DNA of 64,000 nucleotides from RUG563 sp964423675. GTDB lineage: Bacteria > Bacillota > Clostridia > Christensenellales > Aristaeellaceae. Location: assembly GCA_964423675.1 (NCBI GenBank), contig CAYRFP010000002.1:31302-95301 (forward strand), read 5' to 3'. This document shows, piece after piece, positions 24,263 to 33,105 of this stretch; the first letter of the stretch is position 1, and every line of letters starts with the position of its first letter. The translations under genes were made by a program, and so were the position numbers. Below the pieces are notes generated by a model. That model did no database searches. It saw only the letters and a list, made by a program, of their open reading frames with translations, and was not told the origin of the DNA.

Positions 24263-25567
24263 TTAATGGCGCAGTATTTCCAGTGCTTTTTCCAACACAC
24301 TGTCTCGGCTCTGGCGCAAATCATCTAGGGAAGGGGCGCACGGAATATCCGGCTGGATGCCCTGGCCGATGAATTCTGTTCCATCCAGCAGCCGATAGCC
24401 GACCGAACAGATTCGGAACCCTCCGCCCAGCGACAGCTTTTGCAGAAGCGGCGTTCCGGTGGTTCCGCTGGTGGGCGTGCCGCAGATTTTGGCCCGGTGA
24501 TTGGTGCGAAACATGGCAACCATGTCTTCAGCGGCAGAAGCAGTATAGCGGGAGGTTAGAAGCAAACAGGGGCCATTATACATGGCAGCGCGCCCCTCCT
24601 CGCCATAGCGATCCTCATAGCAATCGCAGTATGTTTGGCGCAGGAGATGCTGGCATTTATCCATTTCCGCCTGCGTTGCATTGCCGCAGGCAATCGCTTG
24701 CTGAATTTCCTGCTGGCTCCAGGCGGCAATTTGACTGGCGGAAGCCAGGCCAACGCCGGTCATGGAACGCGTCCATTTTTGACATGCGCCGAAGGCTCCG
24801 GAGATCAGCAACTCGGCAATTTCCGCACCGTACCGGGTCATGCCGCCGATATTCTCCCGCAGATCCAGAATCAATCCGTCTGGCAGCGTTTGCTCCAGCG
24901 CTGCACGAATCTCAGCCGCCGCTTCGCTGTGCATTAAATCATCCAGTCGAATCAGCAGAATATTCCCTGCATAGCGGCGAATATCCAGCGTTTTCGAAGG
25001 GACGGGGGTAAAGTGCGCGGTGGCAGCCAGCGAGAGTGAAATGAGATTTTCGGGCTGCGCAGGGCATAGATCGAAGGAAAACGCGCCTTGATCGGTTTCC
25101 ATGCGGTTGCCAGTGGGCTTCAAAAGAAGGGGCAGAATACGCCGGAGAGGATAAGGCGCAATCCATACGCCAATATGATAGCCGTATCGGCTCAACTGCT
25201 GTGCATAATCCGACCAGGGCCGACCATTAATGGCCTGCACACAGGCACCGAGAAATGGCCGACAGGCTGGGGAAACGGCATGGAGATAACAGCTGTTTGC
25301 ATGAAACCGCAGAGAAAAGGGAAGAAAGCCGGTCGCCTGAACCAGCGCATGAGGGAAAATATAATCGGTGTGGCCATCGCCCAGTTGATTCAGAAATTCT
25401 GCCAGAAGTAAATGAAAAGCCGATTCGCTTTCCGCATGAAGCACTTTCGGCAAATAATCCCTGTACGCCTGATCCCAATCAATGCCTGCTCGATCAAAAT
25501 AAGGGAACACAGCGGACGCCTGTTTCCAGATGACGGATAAATCCAGAATGCGTTGAATCTTGTCCAT
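24263..25567 (-). CDS. S41-family (tail-specific protease-like) peptidase without signal peptide
   Basis: The 434-residue product resembles C-terminal processing/Tricorn-type S41 proteases: an N-terminal helical part (FPYFDRAGIDWDQAYRDYLP), LGDGHTDY, then LPDGLILDLRENIGG near 245, the nucleophile segment TSRYTASAAEDMVAMF with Ser near residue 344, and GTPTSGTTGTPL. The substrate-binding segments match S41 proteins that act on peptides rather than cell-wall targets. No signal peptide is visible. ATG 25567 is six bases after AAGGAGGG; an ATG six bases earlier touches that site. It ends eight bases from the convergent YkuD gene. Confidence 0.8.
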   Translation of the reverse strand: MDKIQRILDLSVIWKQASAVFPYFDRAGIDWDQAYRDYLPKVLHAESESAFHLLLAEFLNQLGDGHTDYIFPHALVQATGFLPFSLRFHANSCYLHAVSPACRPFLGACVQAINGRPWSDYAQQLSRYGYHIGVWIAPYPLRRILPLLLKPTGNRMETDQGAFSFDLCPAQPENLISLSLAATAHFTPVPSKTLDIRRYAGNILLIRLDDLMHSEAAAEIRAALEQTLPDGLILDLRENIGGMTRYGAEIAELLISGAFGACQKWTRSMTGVGLASASQIAAWSQQEIQQAIACGNATQAEMDKCQHLLRQTYCDCYEDRYGEEGRAAMYNGPCLLLTSRYTASAAEDMVAMFRTNHRAKICGTPTSGTTGTPLLQKLSLGGGFRICSVGYRLLDGTEFIGQGIQPDIPCAPSLDDLRQSRDSVLEKALEILRH

Positions 25568-25690
25568 GTTCATCCCTCCTTGTGTTCCAAATTCTATGCG
25601 ATTCCGGCAGAAAAGACAAGACTTGTAAGGCAACGGCGTTTATGCTATAATAATTATGCCAAGAAGGGATATAAAACATAGAATAAAAAG

Positions 25691-25720
25691 AGGGAATGCC
25701 GAATTATTTCAGCATTCCCT
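25691..25720 (-). terminator. Terminator of the VanW-family gene
   Basis: AGGGAATGC (25691-25699) and GCATTCCCT (25712-25720) pair perfectly; on the minus strand the stem is followed by CTTTTTATTC. It ends the VanW transcript 18 bases after its stop. Confidence 0.85.
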
Positions 25721-25737
25721 TTGTTCCATGAAACTGT

Positions 25738-26739
25738 TTATTGATCCGCCCGCCAGATAGCGACGAACAAGGCGAAATCGTGGGTGGATGCATCGATACG
25801 AATGGGAAAATCATAATCGTTGCGGATAATCAGATTCAGAGAATCCGTGCCGGAGGATGCATCCATGCCATGCGGGAGATACGAAGCGCCGTTATTGCCG
25901 TGGGGCTTGCGCATGAGGATGGTCACACCGGGCAGCTGCATTACGGTGTTATACAGGCTGCTGGACACCTGGCAGGAACCGCCGCCATAATTCTCCTTGG
26001 TTTCGCCGTCCACCAGCACGGGGGCTGGCAGATAGCCCGTGGCGGCATTGAAGGGGCCTACGGTGCTGTTGAAATCCAGCTTTTCACCGGGCTGTAGCGT
26101 TTTGCTCATATAGGCGCAGGCCACGGCCAGGTTGTTGATGCGAGCGGGGTTATCATTGTAAAAGGATGTGAATACAGACAGGGGCATCTCATCCGTTCCG
26201 TAATCCACGCTGCCGGCCACAGGCAGCAGCTCGTCCAGATCGCGGGAATCCACATAGCCATACTGTCGATGATATACCAACTTTGCCCAGCCGTCCTCCA
26301 CGCCGATAATGGCGATGCGCGCGCCTTCAGTCAGCGGAGAAAGGGTTTCGCTGTCGGCAGATTTATCAGCCTTTACCTCGGTGGGCCGGGTGATCTTGGC
26401 ATAGAAGCGATAGACTTCCACGGTGTAAGGCGGCGTATTGATTGGATCCACCACGCTGGTCACATCGATACGATGGCGGAGAATATAGCCGACCTTTCCG
26501 TTATAATCCACCTCGACCCAATTGGGATACACGGCGGTGATATAAATTTTTTTGCCAGGGTTCAGCGATTTGATAACTTCGCTTTCCTTGTCCATGGCCA
26601 CATAGACGTTAGTATAGCTATTATCGTCGTAGCGCTTGGTGATAATGCCGTTATAGAGAACAGTCTTATCCTCACCCACGGCGCTGACGCTCAACAGCGC
26701 CATGAGCAGCGCCAGGGGCAGAAGCAGCTTCTTTTTCAT
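25738..26739 (-). CDS. Secreted VanW-family protein with two SH3-like domains
   Basis: The 333-residue product begins with a signal peptide (KKKLLLPLALLMALLSVSAVG, about 1-22). Residues 25-95 and 105-175 each look like bacterial SH3 domains (VYVAMDKESEVIKSLNPG, then W.EVDYNGKVGYI; and ETLSPLTEGARIAI, then GWAKLVYHRQYGYVDS). The C-terminal VanW domain (about 190-333) has PGEKLDFNSTVGPFNAATGY and YGGGSCQVSSSLYN with its conserved Cys. VanW proteins occur in vancomycin-resistance clusters and in many Firmicutes; their job at the wall is not settled. No vancomycin-resistance genes lie nearby, so this is not evidence for resistance. GGGAGG precedes the ATG. Confidence 0.9.
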   Translation of the reverse strand: MKKKLLLPLALLMALLSVSAVGEDKTVLYNGIITKRYDDNSYTNVYVAMDKESEVIKSLNPGKKIYITAVYPNWVEVDYNGKVGYILRHRIDVTSVVDPINTPPYTVEVYRFYAKITRPTEVKADKSADSETLSPLTEGARIAIIGVEDGWAKLVYHRQYGYVDSRDLDELLPVAGSVDYGTDEMPLSVFTSFYNDNPARINNLAVACAYMSKTLQPGEKLDFNSTVGPFNAATGYLPAPVLVDGETKENYGGGSCQVSSSLYNTVMQLPGVTILMRKPHGNNGASYLPHGMDASSGTDSLNLIIRNDYDFPIRIDASTHDFALFVAIWRADQ

Positions 26740-26815
26740 GCAGGGCCTCCCTGTTTATCCTTGGTAATGTGCCGTCCTGGAAAAGCAGACGGCGAGACAA
26801 ACATTTTCAACATCC

Positions 26816-26843
26816 ATTATAACACGCTTTCCTTATTTGGCAA
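26816..26843 (-). promoter_or_regulatory. Promoter of the VanW-family gene
   Basis: Minus strand: TTGCCA (26843-26838), 16 bases, TATAAT (26821-26816), the latter in the extended form TGTTATAAT. It lies about 77 bases before the start. Confidence 0.65.
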
Positions 26844-26887
26844 ATGCCTTGCGGGAAATTTTACAAAGCTGGGTGAGAAAAACGGGT

Positions 26888-26986
26888 TTAGTTTTCCTGT
26901 CTCCGCGCCATGCGTTTTTTGCGATGGACGCGGGCAAACAGCGAAAGGGGCTGTGATTGCTTTGGCCGGGGGGAAGAACGATCCAT
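26888..26986 (-). CDS. Possible 32-residue basic peptide
   Basis: In the 430-base gap between the VanW gene and aroK, a minus-strand ATG at 26986 lies eight bases after ACAGGAGGTG, one of the best ribosome sites in the window. The frame runs 32 codons to TAA at 26888. The product starts MDRSSPRPKQ and ends RKKRMARRQEN: very basic, no membrane segment. No promoter was recognised, and the VanW promoter lies just downstream. It could equally be a leader peptide or chance. The rest of this gap holds only the aroK promoter region. Confidence 0.35.
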   Translation of the reverse strand: MDRSSPRPKQSQPLSLFARVHRKKRMARRQEN

Positions 26987-27079
26987 CCTGAACACCTCCT
27001 GTCAAGGAAAGCATGCGTGAAAAGGGATGCGCTTATGCAAAAAACTTGTTCAAAATCGATCTTCTTTCTTCGACAATTC

Positions 27080-27108
27080 TTGCATGCTTCGCCTTTTTGT
27101 GATATGAT
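27080..27108 (+). promoter_or_regulatory. Promoter of the shikimate operon
   Basis: TTGCAT (27080-27085), 17 bases, TATGAT (27103-27108), 62 bases before the aroK start. No T-box or tryptophan-type attenuator was recognised in the short leader. Confidence 0.65.
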
Positions 27109-27169
27109 GAAAGCAGCGCGGCGCTTGGAGCGCAGCGGAGAAGCGCTTCGAGCACGAGGAGGATCGGCC

Positions 27170-27679
27170 ATGCTCAATATGCATATTTTCCTGGTAGGAA
27201 TGGCGGGCGCTGGGAAGACCAGCTTGGGCCGCCGTTTGGCGCAGAATTTGAATATGCGCTTTGTGGATACGGATCAGCGGGTGAGCGAAATGATGGGCAT
27301 GTCCGTAACCGATATTTTCGCATCCCTGGGCGAATCCCTCTTTCGAAATGCAGAAACGGGGGCGCTGATTGAACTGGTGGGCCAGCCGCCCTGTATTGTT
27401 TCCACTGGTGGCGGGCTGTGTACCATCCAGGAAAACGTGACAATTATGAAAAATCACGGCGTGATTATCCATATCGACCGGCCGCTAGATCAGATCCTGT
27501 CGGATATTAAAATGGACAGACGCCCCACGCTGGCCGGCGGAGGCCGGGAGGACGTGATCGATCAGTATAACCGCCGCATCGGCTATTATCGGGCTGCGGC
27601 GGATTATCGGCTGGATAACTCCAAGGGGTTTGTGATGGGCGTGAAAAACCTGACGGAGCTGGTGGAGAGCCTTCAATAA
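27170..27679 (+). CDS. aroK: Shikimate kinase
   Basis: AroK phosphorylates shikimate at O3 with ATP. The 169-residue product has the P-loop GMAGAGKTS at residues 9-17, FVDTDQRV with the Asp pair that binds Mg and shikimate, STGGGLC, and MDRRPTLAGGG as the lid region. GAGGAGGA precedes ATG 27170; the open frame back to 26957 has no site. It is first in the aro operon, ahead of a terminator-like hairpin. Confidence 0.95.
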   Translation: MLNMHIFLVGMAGAGKTSLGRRLAQNLNMRFVDTDQRVSEMMGMSVTDIFASLGESLFRNAETGALIELVGQPPCIVSTGGGLCTIQENVTIMKNHGVIIHIDRPLDQILSDIKMDRRPTLAGGGREDVIDQYNRRIGYYRAAADYRLDNSKGFVMGVKNLTELVESLQ

Positions 27680-27694
27680 AACAGAAAGCAGCGC

Positions 27695-27730
27695 GGGCTT
27701 TGCGGGCCAAAGGGACGCAGAGCCCTTTTT
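27695..27730 (+). terminator. Terminator-like hairpin between aroK and aroF
   Basis: A ten-pair stem (27695-27704 with 27716-27725, one G-T pair) and eleven-base loop, followed by TTTTT. It sits inside the operon, so it probably sets the ratio of aroK to the other genes or is an attenuator. Confidence 0.75.
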
Positions 27731-27748
27731 CATCCAAGGGAGAGAAGC

Positions 27749-28777
27749 ATGATTATTGTTGTAAAAAAAAGCGCGGGAGAGGAAGCTATTCGCGCTTTGA
27801 CGGAAACTATTCAGAATATGGGCTATGGCGTGCAGCGGATTCAGGGCTATGAAAAGACCGTTCTTGGCGTAGTGGGCGACACGGCGCGGCTGGACGCAGA
27901 GCGGATTAAAAGCCAGCCCATCGTGGAAACCATTCATCGGGTGACAGAGGCGTATCCTCTGGCAGGACGGCATTGGCATCCGGCGGATACGGTTGTGGAA
28001 ATCGGTTCGGTGAAAGTCGGCGGGGGACATTTTGCCTGGATCGCCGGCCCCTGCGCTGTGGAAAATGAAAAGCAGATTCTTTCTGCGGCGCGGGGAATCA
28101 AGCAGGCCGGAGGCCAACTGCTTCGAGGCGGAGCGTTTAAACCGCGTACCTCGCCGTATGCCTTTCAGGGGCTGGGCGCAGAAGGCATTCAGCTGCTGCT
28201 GGCAGCTAAGGAGGAAACCGGGCTGCCTATTGTGACGGAGATCATGGATGTGCGGGATCTGCCGCTGTTTGAGCAGGTGGATGTGATTCAGGTGGGTGCG
28301 CGCAATATGCAGAATTTTGAATTGCTGAAGGAACTGGGCGCGCTGCGCAGACCGGTGCTGCTCAAACGTGGCCCCAGCGCCACCATCCAGGAATGGCTCT
28401 TGAGCGCGGAATATCTCCTGGCAGGGGGAAACAGCCAGGTGATACTTTGCGAGCGGGGTATCCGCACCTTCGAAACCGCAACACGCAATACCATGGATAT
28501 TGCCGCCATTCCGCTTTTGCATCGGCTGACGCATTTGCCAGTGCTGGCCGATCCCAGCCATGCCACAGGCTCGGCGGCGCTGGTACAGCCAATGGCGCTG
28601 GCAGCTACGGCGGCTGGTGCGGATGGGTTGATGGTGGAAGTGCATCCTCAGCCAGAAACAGCACAATCGGACGGGGCGCAGGCGCTGGATCTGAAAGCCT
28701 ATGCGGAAGCCGTGCGGGCGGTGACAGCCATTCGGCCCTATGCATTTACAGCAGGAGGAAGCCATGCGGCGCATTGA
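27749..28777 (+). CDS. aroF: 3-deoxy-7-phosphoheptulonate (DAHP) synthase, type I-beta
   Basis: DAHP synthase joins phosphoenolpyruvate and erythrose 4-phosphate, the first step to aromatic amino acids. The 342-residue product has a ferredoxin-like N-terminal domain (about 1-70, MIIVVKKSAGEEAI), as in the regulated Thermotoga-type enzymes, then the barrel with WIAGPCAVE near residue 95 (metal Cys), LRGGAFKPRTSPYAFQGLG, RGPSATIQEW and ADPSHATG. The N-terminal domain usually gives feedback inhibition by Tyr or Phe. GGGAGAG lies before the ATG. Its end overlaps aroB by 14 bases. Confidence 0.96.
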   Translation: MIIVVKKSAGEEAIRALTETIQNMGYGVQRIQGYEKTVLGVVGDTARLDAERIKSQPIVETIHRVTEAYPLAGRHWHPADTVVEIGSVKVGGGHFAWIAGPCAVENEKQILSAARGIKQAGGQLLRGGAFKPRTSPYAFQGLGAEGIQLLLAAKEETGLPIVTEIMDVRDLPLFEQVDVIQVGARNMQNFELLKELGALRRPVLLKRGPSATIQEWLLSAEYLLAGGNSQVILCERGIRTFETATRNTMDIAAIPLLHRLTHLPVLADPSHATGSAALVQPMALAATAAGADGLMVEVHPQPETAQSDGAQALDLKAYAEAVRAVTAIRPYAFTAGGSHAAH

Positions 28778-29801
28778 GATTCCCACTGATCCCCCTTATT
28801 CCGTGCTGATGGGTTCTGGGCTTATCAGCGAAGCCGGGCAAAGAATCCGGGCTTGTCATGCGCCCTGCACTGCGGCGATTATTACGGATGACATCGTAGC
28901 GGAGTTGTATGGCGAAAGCTTGCAAAAAAGCCTGCGAGATGCCGGCTTTAAGTCGGCGTTATTTGCGTTTCCGCATGGAGAACAGCATAAAAATTTGGAA
29001 ACGCTGAGCCGGATTCTGGAATGGCTGGGGGAAATGCGGCTGAGCCGGGGTGATATCGTGATTGCCCTGGGCGGCGGTGTGGCTGGAGATATGGGTGGGT
29101 TTGCTGCGGCGGTATACGCCCGGGGTGTTCCCTTTGTGCAGATTCCCACCACGCTACTGGCTGCTGTGGATGCATCGGTAGGGGGCAAGACGGCGGTGGA
29201 TCTCCGGGCGGGAAAGAATCTGGCCGGCGCGTTTCATCAGCCGCTGCTGGTGCTGTGTGATATGGATATTCTTTCCGCTTTGCCGGAGACGCTGGTTCGG
29301 GAAGGCGCGACGGAGATGATCAAATGCGGCGTACTGGCAGATCCGGAACTGCTGGAATGGCTCACGGATGGCTCCTGGCAGGTCAATGGGGAGGACGCTG
29401 TGGCGCGGTGCGTGGAAATTAAGCGCGATTATGTGGCAGGGGATGAACGAGATCAGGGAAAACGCCAGTATCTGAACCTGGGACATACGTTCGGCCATGC
29501 CGTGGAAGTCTGCTCGAACTATTCCATTTCCCATGGCTGCGCCGTGGGGATGGGGCTGGTGATGGCAGCGCGGGCGGCAGGCATGAATCCCGCGCCAATT
29601 CAGGCGGCGCTGGAAGCTTTTTCTCTGCCTAAGCATGCGCCTTATTCTGCCAAACAGCTGGCTAAGGCTGCACTGGGGGATAAAAAGCGTTGGGGCGACA
29701 TGATTACGCTGGTGCTGCCGGAGAAAATTGGAAGGTGCAGGCTGCAATGCATTCCAGTTTCCCAACTGCCGGATTACTTTAGCCGGGGGATAAATGGATG
29801 A
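28764..29801 (+). CDS. aroB: 3-dehydroquinate synthase
   Basis: AroB cyclises DAHP to 3-dehydroquinate with NAD and a divalent metal. The 345-residue product shows GEQHKNLETLSRI, IVIALGGGVAGDMGGFAAAVY with the NAD-binding glycines near residue 95-115, IPTTLLAAVDASVGGKTAVD, and the metal histidines in LNLGHTFGHAVE and ISHGCAVGMG. GCAGGAGGAA precedes ATG 28764, inside the end of aroF. Confidence 0.97.
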   Translation: MRRIEIPTDPPYSVLMGSGLISEAGQRIRACHAPCTAAIITDDIVAELYGESLQKSLRDAGFKSALFAFPHGEQHKNLETLSRILEWLGEMRLSRGDIVIALGGGVAGDMGGFAAAVYARGVPFVQIPTTLLAAVDASVGGKTAVDLRAGKNLAGAFHQPLLVLCDMDILSALPETLVREGATEMIKCGVLADPELLEWLTDGSWQVNGEDAVARCVEIKRDYVAGDERDQGKRQYLNLGHTFGHAVEVCSNYSISHGCAVGMGLVMAARAAGMNPAPIQAALEAFSLPKHAPYSAKQLAKAALGDKKRWGDMITLVLPEKIGRCRLQCIPVSQLPDYFSRGING

Positions 29802-31006
29802 ATGTAACCGTGTATCCCGGGAAATTAACGGGTTCAGTCGCTGCGCCGCCTTCGAAATCGCATGTTCACCGGCTGCTGATTGCTGCTGCGCTGGCCAAGG
29901 AGGAAACGGCCATCCGTTGCCCGGAACTGAATGCAGATTTGGAAGCCACTCTTCGCTGCCTGCAAGCGCTGGGCGCAGGCGTGGAGCAAGAAGGAGGAGT
30001 GCTTCGTGTGCGGGGGGCGGAAAAGGCAGCGGGGGCTGCACAGCTGGATTGCGGTCAAAGCGGCTCTACGCTTCGTTTTCTTCTTCCTCTTTGCGCCAGT
30101 CTGGAACAGACGGTTCATCTGATCGGGTCAGGTCGTCTTCCCGCGCGCCCCATTCGCCCGTTGCTTCAGGCGCTTTCCCAAAATGGTGCTCGAATACAGG
30201 GTGAGGGTTTGCCACTGACGCTGAACGGGGGCTTGCAGCCAGGCATTTTTTTGCTGCCCGGTGGGGAAAGCAGCCAGTATTTTTCCGGGCTGCTGCTGGC
30301 GCTCCCCCGGCTGAATGGGGAGAGCACGGTGCGCTTTCTGCCACCGCTGGCTTCTGCGCCCTATGTGGATATGACGCTGGATGTGCTGGCGCAATTTGGC
30401 GTTTCCATGGAATCTGTGGAAAACGGATGGCGGGTTCCGGGCGAGCAGCAGTATCGCTCTCCCGGCACGGTGGAAGCGGAGGGCGATTGGTCTGCTGCAG
30501 GAAACTGGCTGGCCGCGCAGGCTATGGGAAATTCGATTCGGATAACAGGACTTCGCGCCGCATCCCGTCAGGGGGATCGGCGGCTGCCGGAATTGCTGCG
30601 GCACGTGGGCGAAACCATCGATCTGACCGCTACGCCGGACATGATGCCAATTCTGGCCATGATGGCGGCGGGCTGTCCTGGCCAGAAAACGCGGCTGGTT
30701 GGGATTGCCCGGCTGCGCCAGAAGGAATCAGATCGGGTGGCGGCGATGATCGCAGCCATTCGGGCGCTGGGGGGCTGGGTACAGGCGGATGCGGACACGA
30801 TGCAAATTCGTGGTCAGCGGCTGCTGGGCGGACAGGCGGACGGCGCGGCTGATCACCGGGTTGTGATGGCGCTGGCCATTGGCGCAACAGGCTGCGCGGG
30901 GCCTGTGGTTATTTCTGGCGCGGAAGCTGTGCAGAAATCATATCCGCGGTTTTGGCAGGATTTTGAAACGTTGGGAGGGAAGGTTCGCTATGGCGCAGCT
31001 GGGTAA
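29798..31006 (+). CDS. aroA: 3-phosphoshikimate 1-carboxyvinyltransferase (EPSP synthase)
   Basis: EPSP synthase adds the enolpyruvyl group to shikimate 3-phosphate. The 402-residue product has PPSKSHVHRLLIAAALA near residue 18, DCGQSGSTLRFLLPL near 85, and RLRQKESDRVAAM near 305. The loop QSGSTLR stands where most enzymes read NSGT(A/T)xR. Length is a little short of the usual 420-430. The start overlaps the aroB stop (ATGA). Confidence 0.95.
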   Translation: MNVTVYPGKLTGSVAAPPSKSHVHRLLIAAALAKEETAIRCPELNADLEATLRCLQALGAGVEQEGGVLRVRGAEKAAGAAQLDCGQSGSTLRFLLPLCASLEQTVHLIGSGRLPARPIRPLLQALSQNGARIQGEGLPLTLNGGLQPGIFLLPGGESSQYFSGLLLALPRLNGESTVRFLPPLASAPYVDMTLDVLAQFGVSMESVENGWRVPGEQQYRSPGTVEAEGDWSAAGNWLAAQAMGNSIRITGLRAASRQGDRRLPELLRHVGETIDLTATPDMMPILAMMAAGCPGQKTRLVGIARLRQKESDRVAAMIAAIRALGGWVQADADTMQIRGQRLLGGQADGAADHRVVMALAIGATGCAGPVVISGAEAVQKSYPRFWQDFETLGGKVRYGAAG

Positions 31007-32063
31007 ACGACTACGGCTGGAAATATTCGGCCAATCCCACGGCGAGGCTGTGGGCGGGGTGATCAGCGGATATCCTTCCGGAAGATGCATCGATTGGCTG
31101 GCGGCGGAAGCCTTTATGGCCCGGCGAGCGCCGGGATGCGGCGCGTTTGCGTCCAAGCGGAAGGAGAATGATCGGCCCCGGATTGTTTCCGGGCTTAACG
31201 AAGACGGCGAAACCTGCGGCGCGCCCCTTTGCTTCCTTATTCCCAATCATGATGCGAACAGCAGCGATTATGAAGCGCTGCGGCCCACACCTCGCCCGGG
31301 CCATGCGGATTACGCCGCGTATTGCAAGCTGGGAAATGCTTGGGATTATCGGGGGGGTGGCCAGTTTTCCGGGCGGCTTACTGCGCCAATTTGCTTTGCC
31401 GGGGCGCTGGCTATGCAGCTTTTGCGGGAGCAGGGCGTGCAAATTGGAGCGCATATTGCGCGGATCGGCCAGGTGGCAGATGCGGAATTGGATGTGAACC
31501 ATCCCGTCTTTCCGCTGTACCCGGCGGGGGCGTTTCCGGTGCTGGATGTGGCGGCAGGCCAGCGTATACAGGCGGCCATCGCGGAGGCAAAGGCGGCGGG
31601 GGACAGCCTGGGCGGCATGATTCGCTGCATTGTTTCCGGCTTGCCCGCCGGAAGGGGCGACGCTTTGTTTGACGGCGTGGAAAGTCGTTTGTCAGTCGGC
31701 CTTTTCGGAATTCCCGGGGTGAAGGGCGTGGAATTCGGTGCGGGATTTGCTGTGGCCGGGATGCGGGGCAGCGAGAACAACGATGCTTTCTGTCTGCGGG
31801 ATGGCCGCGTGGAAACCAGGACAAATCATTGCGGCGGCATTCTGGGGGGCATAACCAACGGCATGCCGCTTTATTTCCAGGTGGCCGTGAAGCCCACGCC
31901 TTCGATTACCCTGCCCCAGACAACGATCAACAGAGACAATCAGCAGGAAACCACGCTGTCCGTTTCCGGTCGTCATGATAGCTGCATTGTGCCGCGGGCA
32001 GTGCCGGTGGTGGAAGCTGTGGCGGCGCTGGTGCTGGCAGATATGCTTTTGGAAGGAGCCTGA
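30990..32063 (+). CDS. aroC: Chorismate synthase
   Basis: AroC removes phosphate from EPSP to give chorismate, using reduced FMN. The 357-residue product has IFGQSHGEAVGGVISGYPSG near residue 10, RPTPRPGHADYAAYCK near 95, GGGQFSGRLTA near 120, and a C-terminal GRHDSCIVPRAVPV. GGGAGGG lies nine bases before ATG 30990; the start is 17 bases inside aroA. Confidence 0.97.
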   Translation: MAQLGKRLRLEIFGQSHGEAVGGVISGYPSGRCIDWLAAEAFMARRAPGCGAFASKRKENDRPRIVSGLNEDGETCGAPLCFLIPNHDANSSDYEALRPTPRPGHADYAAYCKLGNAWDYRGGGQFSGRLTAPICFAGALAMQLLREQGVQIGAHIARIGQVADAELDVNHPVFPLYPAGAFPVLDVAAGQRIQAAIAEAKAAGDSLGGMIRCIVSGLPAGRGDALFDGVESRLSVGLFGIPGVKGVEFGAGFAVAGMRGSENNDAFCLRDGRVETRTNHCGGILGGITNGMPLYFQVAVKPTPSITLPQTTINRDNQQETTLSVSGRHDSCIVPRAVPVVEAVAALVLADMLLEGA

Positions 32064-32065
32064 GC

Positions 32066-32344
32066 ATGGAAGTGGATTTGCAGGAAATCCGCCGGGAACT
32101 GGATCAAATAGACAATCAGATGGCTGCGCTGCTGGAGCAGCGGATGAAGACGGTGGCCCGTGTGGCGGCTTACAAGAAAGAAAAGGGACAACCGGTTTTG
32201 GATTCGGCACGGGAAGAACAGATTATTGCGCGGCTGTCTGAACAGGTTGAAACGGATTTTGTGCCTTGCGTGGAAGCGGTCTATAAGAAGCTTTTTGAGG
32301 TTAGCCGTGCCTATCAGAAACGGCTGCTGGGAGAAAACCAATGA
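32066..32344 (+). CDS. Chorismate mutase, AroQ class
   Basis: The 92-residue all-helical product fits a free AroQ-type chorismate mutase, which turns chorismate into prephenate. It reads LQEIRRELDQIDNQMAALLEQRM, spread over residues 5-27, then VAAYKKEKGQPVLDSAREEQII, the two signature helices with active-site Arg, Lys and Glu. No prephenate dehydratase or dehydrogenase domain is attached, and none lies in the window. The ATG is three bases after the aroC stop. Confidence 0.92.
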   Translation: MEVDLQEIRRELDQIDNQMAALLEQRMKTVARVAAYKKEKGQPVLDSAREEQIIARLSEQVETDFVPCVEAVYKKLFEVSRAYQKRLLGENQ

Positions 32345-33105
32345 TAGAGTTCGGGCTGCTCGGCCGGCGGCTTGGGCATAGCTATTCGCCGCAACTGCAT
32401 CGCTGCTTTGGCACGTATGATTATCAGCTTTTGCCAATGGAACGGGCGGAAATGCTGGCTTTTGTTGCATCCCGGAAATATCGTGGGCTGAACGTGACCA
32501 TCCCTTATAAGCAGGATGTGGCGTTTTTATGCGATGAAATTTCACCGTTGGCGCGGCGGATTGGCAGCGTGAACACGCTTTACTTCTGTCAGGGCAGGCT
32601 ATGTGCTGAAAATACAGATTTGCCGGGAATGCGGGAAATGCTGCGCCGGGGCGGGATGCGGGTACGCGGGCAGAAGGTGGCCATTCTGGGCAGCGGCGGC
32701 ACGTCCCTCACCGCCCAGGCGCTTTGCCGGGAGGATGGAGCGAAGGAAACACTGGTGGTTTCTCGGCAGGGGCCACTGGATTATGCTGCGCTTTGCCGGG
32801 AACACCGGGATGTGGAATTGCTGATTAACACGACGCCGGTAGGTATGCATCCGGAAACGGGAAATTCGCCGCTGGATTTAATGCCATTTAAGCGGCTGCG
32901 GGGCGTTGCGGATGTGATCTATCATCCTTCCGAAACCCTTCTTTTAGGTCAGGCGAAGGCACTGGGAATTCCCTGCGTGGGCGGACTGTGGATGCTGGTC
33001 AGTCAGGGCTGGCACAGCGCGCGACTGTTTTTGCAGGAGGATTTGCCGGAAACGCTGATGGAAAGCGCCTATGCGGCGCTGCTGAAATTGGAGGAAGTGC
33101 CATGA
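32341..33105 (+). CDS. aroE: Shikimate dehydrogenase
   Basis: AroE reduces 3-dehydroshikimate with NADPH. The 254-residue product has LGHSYSPQLHRCFG at the start (substrate Ser residues), NVTIPYKQDV with catalytic Lys near residue 57, NTLYF, ENTDLPGM with catalytic Asp near 93, and the cofactor loop LGSGGTSLTAQAL near 115. Slightly short but complete. Its ATG overlaps the chorismate mutase stop and its TGA overlaps the aroQ start. Confidence 0.95.
   Translation: MIEFGLLGRRLGHSYSPQLHRCFGTYDYQLLPMERAEMLAFVASRKYRGLNVTIPYKQDVAFLCDEISPLARRIGSVNTLYFCQGRLCAENTDLPGMREMLRRGGMRVRGQKVAILGSGGTSLTAQALCREDGAKETLVVSRQGPLDYAALCREHRDVELLINTTPVGMHPETGNSPLDLMPFKRLRGVADVIYHPSETLLLGQAKALGIPCVGGLWMLVSQGWHSARLFLQEDLPETLMESAYAALLKLEEVP

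Noticed and set aside
25738..26739. VanW as evidence for vancomycin resistance
   Set aside because: No ligase, dehydrogenase or dipeptidase gene of a van cluster is near, and VanW proteins are common in Firmicutes without resistance.
27485..28786. A 433-codon minus-strand frame over aroK-aroF
   Set aside because: Antisense to two clear enzymes of the aro operon; no family resemblance.
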